A stretch of DNA of 9,343 nt from an uncultured bacterium (GTDB taxonomy: Bacteria; Eisenbacteria; RBG-16-71-46; CAIMUX01). The notes below the pieces were generated by a model, which was not told the origin of the DNA, made no database searches, and was given only the letters and a program-made list of their open reading frames with translations. Shown here in pieces: positions 5,687 to 9,343 of the stretch (positions are counted from its first letter, which is position 1; each line of letters begins with the position of its first letter). The stretch spans positions 1-9,343 of the forward strand of contig CAMPIC010000076.1 in the NCBI GenBank assembly GCA_946886185.1. The letters are read 5' to 3'. Both the position numbers and the translations under genes were made by a program.

Positions 5687-8663
5687 TCTGGGAGTGATCC
5701 GCGCGCTGCCGCCAGGTTTCGCTTTCGGCGGTGCGCGCCTGCTTGTCATAGAACGAGGCGATGTCGCGGGCGAGCGTCCGCGTGCGCGGATGTGTCGCCC
5801 CCAACCCTGCGGAAACAGTTTCATACGCGGCCAGGAACTCCACCTCGGCCGCGTCATTCCGATCCAGCGCCGCGAGCGCGCGTCCGAGGTTTCCGCGCAG
5901 CAACCCGATCGTGGAATGGCGGGCGGGCAATACGTTCTGCGCGAGCGCCAGGCCGTGCATGAAATGGCCCTCCGCTTCGCCGAAGCGATCGAGATCGAGC
6001 TTCGCCATCCCCAGGTTGTTCTGCACGATTGCCACCATCAGGTGATCGTCGCCATAGACCTCGCGATAAATGGAATGAGCCTGCTCGAACACGTCGAGCG
6101 CTTCCTCGGAACGCTGCATCAGGCGATACAACGCGCCCAGGTTGTTGAGCGTGGTCGCCATGCGAAGGTGTCGCTCACCCAGAGTGCGCCGCACGACCTC
6201 CAGTGAGGAAAGCCGCAGCGAGAGCGCTTCCTCGAGGATTCCCGCCGACTGGAGCGAAACGGCCAGGCTGTCGACCGCCGACGCCGTCTCGGGGGCGTCT
6301 TCTCCCAGCGATCGCGAGAGAATCGCGACCGCCTCCCGCTGGCAGGCGATCGCCTCGTCCCACTTGCCGGCGTCGCAAAGGGTGATGCCCAGATTCCCGA
6401 GGGCGAGTGCGGTGCTGGCGTGATCGGGCCCCAAGAGTCGCTGATACATCGCCACGGTCTCGCGGTGGAACTGCTCTGCCTGGGTCAGCTCCTGCTTCGC
6501 CCCGTGGATGCTCGCGAGACGGGCCAGAGCGCTCGCGACTTGCGCATGATCGCCCGGATGAGCATTCCGCATCAGTGAGAGAGCCTCGCACGCGCCTTCG
6601 GCGGCGTCGTCATAACGACCCCGTTGCTGCACGACCCGCGAAAGCTCCATCAAGCTGTTGGCAAGCTCCGCTCGGTTCACACCGTGACGGTGCATTTCCA
6701 CGACTTCTTGGAGGAGCGACTCGGCCTCTTCGAATCGATCGAGGTTGCAGAGATTGCCTCCTCGGAGGCGCAGGTACCGAGAACGCAGCTCGCTCGGGAT
6801 CGATGGATGGGCGTCGATCTCCTCGCCAATTTTCGCCAAGCGGGATTCCGCCACCGCATACTGGCCATGGCGCATCAACACTTCGGCCGACGCGAGCCGA
6901 CTCTCGAGCGTTTCCGGATCGCTCGCGCCCAGGACGCGTGACCGAAGCTCCACCGCGCGGCCGAAATGGCGGTCAGCCGCCTCGTATGCGCCCAGACCGA
7001 AGTAGGTCGTGCCGAGGGTGTGGCGGATGCCAGCCTCGACGCGCGGCGGCAAGGTGGACTTGTCCTCGAGATCCTGAGCCGCGCGGTCCACGAGCTCACG
7101 CAGCGTCGCCTGCGAACCGCCAGGCGTGAGCTCGGGATTGGCGCCGACCAGCATGCGCGTCACGAAGGCATTGACAGCGCGCGCGGCATCCGCCTGCTGG
7201 CGCGCTTCCGCCTCGGCCCGGCGCGCTCTCGCGGCCTGCATCATGGTGGCAGCGAGCCCAGCTACGAGGACCAGGATCACCGCTGACGCGCCCGCGGCCA
7301 GAGACATGGTCGTGGCGAGTCCGACGAGGAACGCGAGGACGATGATGCCGGTCATCGCCACGAGCGGACGATGGCGCCGGATGAACTTCCGGAGCTTGTA
7401 CATCCGGCTGGGTGCGGCCGCCGAAACGGGAAGGTCGCGCAGATGCCGCTCCACGTCGTCGGCGAGCGCGGCCGCGGAGGCGTAGCGGCGCTCCCGGTCC
7501 TTCTCAATCGCCTTGAGCACGATCCAATCGAGGTCGCCGCGTAGATCTTTGGCGTCGATGCACGTGGCTGAGGGCTCGGAGGATTGCGGCAGGGCCGATG
7601 CGTTCAGAGTGACGGTGGCTCTGTCGTGTCTGGAGCTGCGTCGCCGATCCGTCTGGCGAGCTTGCGTACGCGCCGCCTGGCTCGGCAGGAGCGGCTCATC
7701 CTCGCGAAGAATCCGCTGGATCTCGTCGAACCCGGCGCTGCGCAACCGCCCTGGATCGAGGGGGAGTCGGCCGGTCAGGAGCCGATAGAGCAAGACGCCG
7801 AGCGAATAGATGTCGGTGCGTGTGTCGACATCCACTCCGCCCGAGCCCGCTTGTTCGGGGCTCATGTACTCGGGAGTGCCGAGCACGTCCCCGATGCGCG
7901 TGTGCAGTGTTTCCTCGGAAATTGCGGCGCCGGTCGCTTTCGCGATCCCGAAATCGATGATGCGCGGACGGTGGACTCCGTCATCGCCTGAAACGAGGAT
8001 GTTGGACGGTTTGATGTCGCGGTGAATGACTCCCTTTTGGTGGGCGTGTTCGACGGCCCGGCACACCGCCGCGAAAAGCGTCAATCGATCCCGGAGGCCC
8101 AATCCGGCGTCATCGACGTATTTGGTGATCGATTCGCCGCTCACCAGCTCCATGACGAAGTAGGGACGTCCATTCTCGGTCATGCCGGCGTCGTGCACTT
8201 TCGCGATCCCGGGATGGTCCATGAGCGCCAGCGTCTGTCGCTCCGCTTCGAATCGCGTTAGGACGGCTCTGGAATCCATGCCTTCCTTGAGGATCTTGAG
8301 CGCGACGCGGCGGCGCACCGGGGCGTGCTGCTCGGCTTCGAACACCTCTCCGAAACCTCCTTCGCCGATCCTCCGGAGGAGCGCGTAGGGACCAATTTGC
8401 GGCGGTGCGGCGGCTGCGATCGCACTTGCGTGCGCGGGCGCGATCAGGCGAGGGAGTGATTTGATCTCGGCATCCTCGCGTTCGAGCAAGTCGAGAATCT
8501 CTTCCTGCAGAGCGAGGTCGTCGCGGCATCGTCTTCGAAGAAACTCGAGGCGATCCGTTGGCGGAAGCTCGAGGCACTCGAGGAAGAGCGACTCGATTTC
8601 GGAGAAGCTACGTTCCTGACTCACGTTCGCCGTCTCTGGGTTCGTCCGGTCGCTTCTTTCCAT
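5655..8663 (-). CDS. Membrane-anchored Ser/Thr protein kinase with TPR repeats
   Basis: A 1002-residue PknB-type (Hanks) kinase fused to TPR repeats. A short N-terminal helical region (SFSEIESLFLECLELPP) precedes the kinase domain at about 91-410: Gly loop GEGGFGEV 100-107, VALKIL with Lys123, catalytic HRDIKPSN with Asp216 and Asn221, DFG at 237-239, and GTPEYMSPEQ 262-271. All key residues are present, so it should be active. The C-lobe has a Ser/Thr/Arg-rich insert (about 330-370). Residues 436-475 are strongly hydrophobic, enough for two membrane helices. From about 545 to 960 come roughly ten TPR units with a 42-residue period (LGxxHPxT, NNLG signatures), likely for protein binding. The ATG at 8663 is chosen. 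GTG at 8678 and GTG at 8624 are alternatives, and none has a strong ribosome site. The start lies inside the sigma factor gene, implying coupled translation, and the sigma factor is the likely substrate. The stop lies inside the convergent VOC gene. Confidence 0.93.
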   Translation of the reverse strand: MERSDRTNPETANVSQERSFSEIESLFLECLELPPTDRLEFLRRRCRDDLALQEEILDLLEREDAEIKSLPRLIAPAHASAIAAAAPPQIGPYALLRRIGEGGFGEVFEAEQHAPVRRRVALKILKEGMDSRAVLTRFEAERQTLALMDHPGIAKVHDAGMTENGRPYFVMELVSGESITKYVDDAGLGLRDRLTLFAAVCRAVEHAHQKGVIHRDIKPSNILVSGDDGVHRPRIIDFGIAKATGAAISEETLHTRIGDVLGTPEYMSPEQAGSGGVDVDTRTDIYSLGVLLYRLLTGRLPLDPGRLRSAGFDEIQRILREDEPLLPSQAARTQARQTDRRRSSRHDRATVTLNASALPQSSEPSATCIDAKDLRGDLDWIVLKAIEKDRERRYASAAALADDVERHLRDLPVSAAAPSRMYKLRKFIRRHRPLVAMTGIIVLAFLVGLATTMSLAAGASAVILVLVAGLAATMMQAARARRAEAEARQQADAARAVNAFVTRMLVGANPELTPGGSQATLRELVDRAAQDLEDKSTLPPRVEAGIRHTLGTTYFGLGAYEAADRHFGRAVELRSRVLGASDPETLESRLASAEVLMRHGQYAVAESRLAKIGEEIDAHPSIPSELRSRYLRLRGGNLCNLDRFEEAESLLQEVVEMHRHGVNRAELANSLMELSRVVQQRGRYDDAAEGACEALSLMRNAHPGDHAQVASALARLASIHGAKQELTQAEQFHRETVAMYQRLLGPDHASTALALGNLGITLCDAGKWDEAIACQREAVAILSRSLGEDAPETASAVDSLAVSLQSAGILEEALSLRLSSLEVVRRTLGERHLRMATTLNNLGALYRLMQRSEEALDVFEQAHSIYREVYGDDHLMVAIVQNNLGMAKLDLDRFGEAEGHFMHGLALAQNVLPARHSTIGLLRGNLGRALAALDRNDAAEVEFLAAYETVSAGLGATHPRTRTLARDIASFYDKQARTAESETWRQRADHSQITSDTSAGTT

Positions 8664-9264
8664 CGACGGAATCCGCACCGCTCGCGTGCGTGGTCCGACT
8701 GCCCGCTTCCATTTCGCGCGCGAGCCAGTTGCGGAGGAAGCGCCACCGGCGCTCGATGGTGCGGGTGGAGTGCCCTACCAGGTCCGCGATCTCCGGCAGC
8801 GTCAATCCTGTGTAAACGTGCAGGAGCACGATCCGATGGGCGTCCAGATCCTCCCGCTCGAGCTTATCGAGCGCACTTTCGAGCGAGAGGACCTCGTCCT
8901 GCGAGATGTCGTAGCTCCAAACCGCATCCTCGTCGAGCTCCACGCGCCGCAGGTCGCCTCCGCGTTTGAGGCTGGACTGGCGGCGCGCCTCCTCCACCAG
9001 GATGTCGCGCATGGCTCGAGCCGCGGCGAAGTAGAAATGACGCATCCCCGCCCAGCCTTCGGGGCTGCGGCCCACGGCGCGGAGGTACGCTTCATGGACG
9101 AGGGCAGTGGTTTGCAGCGTGCCGCCGGGCGGAATCCGGGAGAGCTTGGCGGAGGCTAGATCCCGGAGCTCCTGGTAGATCGCCGGAAACACCGCGCGCG
9201 CGGCTTCGGCATCCCCTCGAGCCGCCTGGTTGAGCAGCCGCGTAATGTCGACATCGCCCGGCAT
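8608..9264 (-). CDS. ECF-type RNA polymerase sigma factor, kinase-associated (TIGR02999-like)
   Basis: A 218-residue group 4 sigma factor. Residues 7-100 form region 2 (ITRLLNQAARGD, QELRDLASAKL, LVHEAYLRA, FYFAAARAMRDILVEEARR). Residues 127-185 form region 4, with a helix-turn-helix (LTLPEIADLVGHSTRTIERRWRFLRNWL). The sequence TLQTTALVHEAYLRA at 49-63 and the region-2 ending are characteristic of the ECF group found next to Ser/Thr kinases (TIGR02999, Sig-70_X6). Where most ECF factors have an acidic DAED in region 2.2, this one has Gln-Thr-Thr-Ala (51-54). A hydrophilic tail of about 33 residues follows region 4 and overlaps the kinase start. The ATG at 9264 fits the family N-terminus, with GAG/AGG bases upstream. 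The only promoter space inside the window is 79 bp, and no clear promoter is seen. It is first in an operon with the kinase. No anti-sigma factor gene is adjacent, so control by phosphorylation is likely. Confidence 0.94.
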   Translation of the reverse strand: MPGDVDITRLLNQAARGDAEAARAVFPAIYQELRDLASAKLSRIPPGGTLQTTALVHEAYLRAVGRSPEGWAGMRHFYFAAARAMRDILVEEARRQSSLKRGGDLRRVELDEDAVWSYDISQDEVLSLESALDKLEREDLDAHRIVLLHVYTGLTLPEIADLVGHSTRTIERRWRFLRNWLAREMEAGSRTTHASGADSVDGKKRPDEPRDGERESGT

Positions 9265-9343
9265 CGCCTGCTCTTTTCCCGATCTGCGGTTACTGACCTC
9301 CGCTCGCCGGACCGGAGTGCCTCCACTTGATGTGGCCCCAGGA

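Noticed and set aside
9265..9343. Autoregulated ECF promoter upstream of the sigma factor
   Set aside because: No GGAAC-like -35 with a matching -10 is seen in the 79 bp available. CTCCG/CGGAG arms near 9300-9320 are short and common in GC-rich DNA.

Overview
The window is a GC-rich bacterial chromosomal segment with seven protein-coding regions. No tRNA, rRNA, CRISPR array or insertion sequence is visible. Two features suggest an uncultured-type, FCB-related or Eisenbacteria-like lineage rather than a proteobacterium. One is a secreted protein ending in a FlgD-like/type IX-secretion-style C-terminal domain (YPNP motif, final GTYWLR strand). The other is an ECF sigma factor paired with a Ser/Thr kinase-TPR protein, as is common in Acidobacteria, Planctomycetes and similar groups. 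This placement is an inference from gene content, not a phylogeny.

Left part, minus strand (1-2940): the 5' part of a DNA-3-methyladenine glycosylase I gene (tag) runs off the left edge. Upstream of it, on the same strand, is an S9 family (DPP5-like) serine peptidase with an N-terminal beta-propeller. A gap of about 200 bp with a perfect 7-bp hairpin separates the two.

Middle, plus strand (2941-5686): a 373-bp divergent intergenic region holds an AT-rich patch, an 11-bp palindrome and a sigma-54-like element. It leads into a secreted HELGH metallopeptidase with a C-terminal sorting-type domain. This is followed by a small Ser/Gly/Cys-rich protein of unknown function, then, after a 237-bp gap with a plausible promoter, by a small VOC (glyoxalase/bleomycin-resistance fold) protein.

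Right part, minus strand (5655-9264): an ECF sigma factor of the kinase-associated (TIGR02999-like) type overlaps the start of a membrane-anchored Ser/Thr kinase carrying about ten TPR repeats. The two are almost certainly co-transcribed and translationally coupled. The kinase gene converges on the VOC gene and overlaps its 3' end by 32 bp.

The most interesting unit is the sigma-kinase pair. In sigma region 2.2 the acidic DAED segment typical of ECF factors is replaced by Q-T-T-A. This fits a model in which the kinase activates the sigma factor by phosphorylating a threonine there, as reported for Vibrio EcfP/PknT. No anti-sigma factor gene is visible. The remaining genes look like ordinary repair, proteolysis and accessory functions. 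The metallopeptidase leader and the unknown 159-residue protein are the least explained parts.
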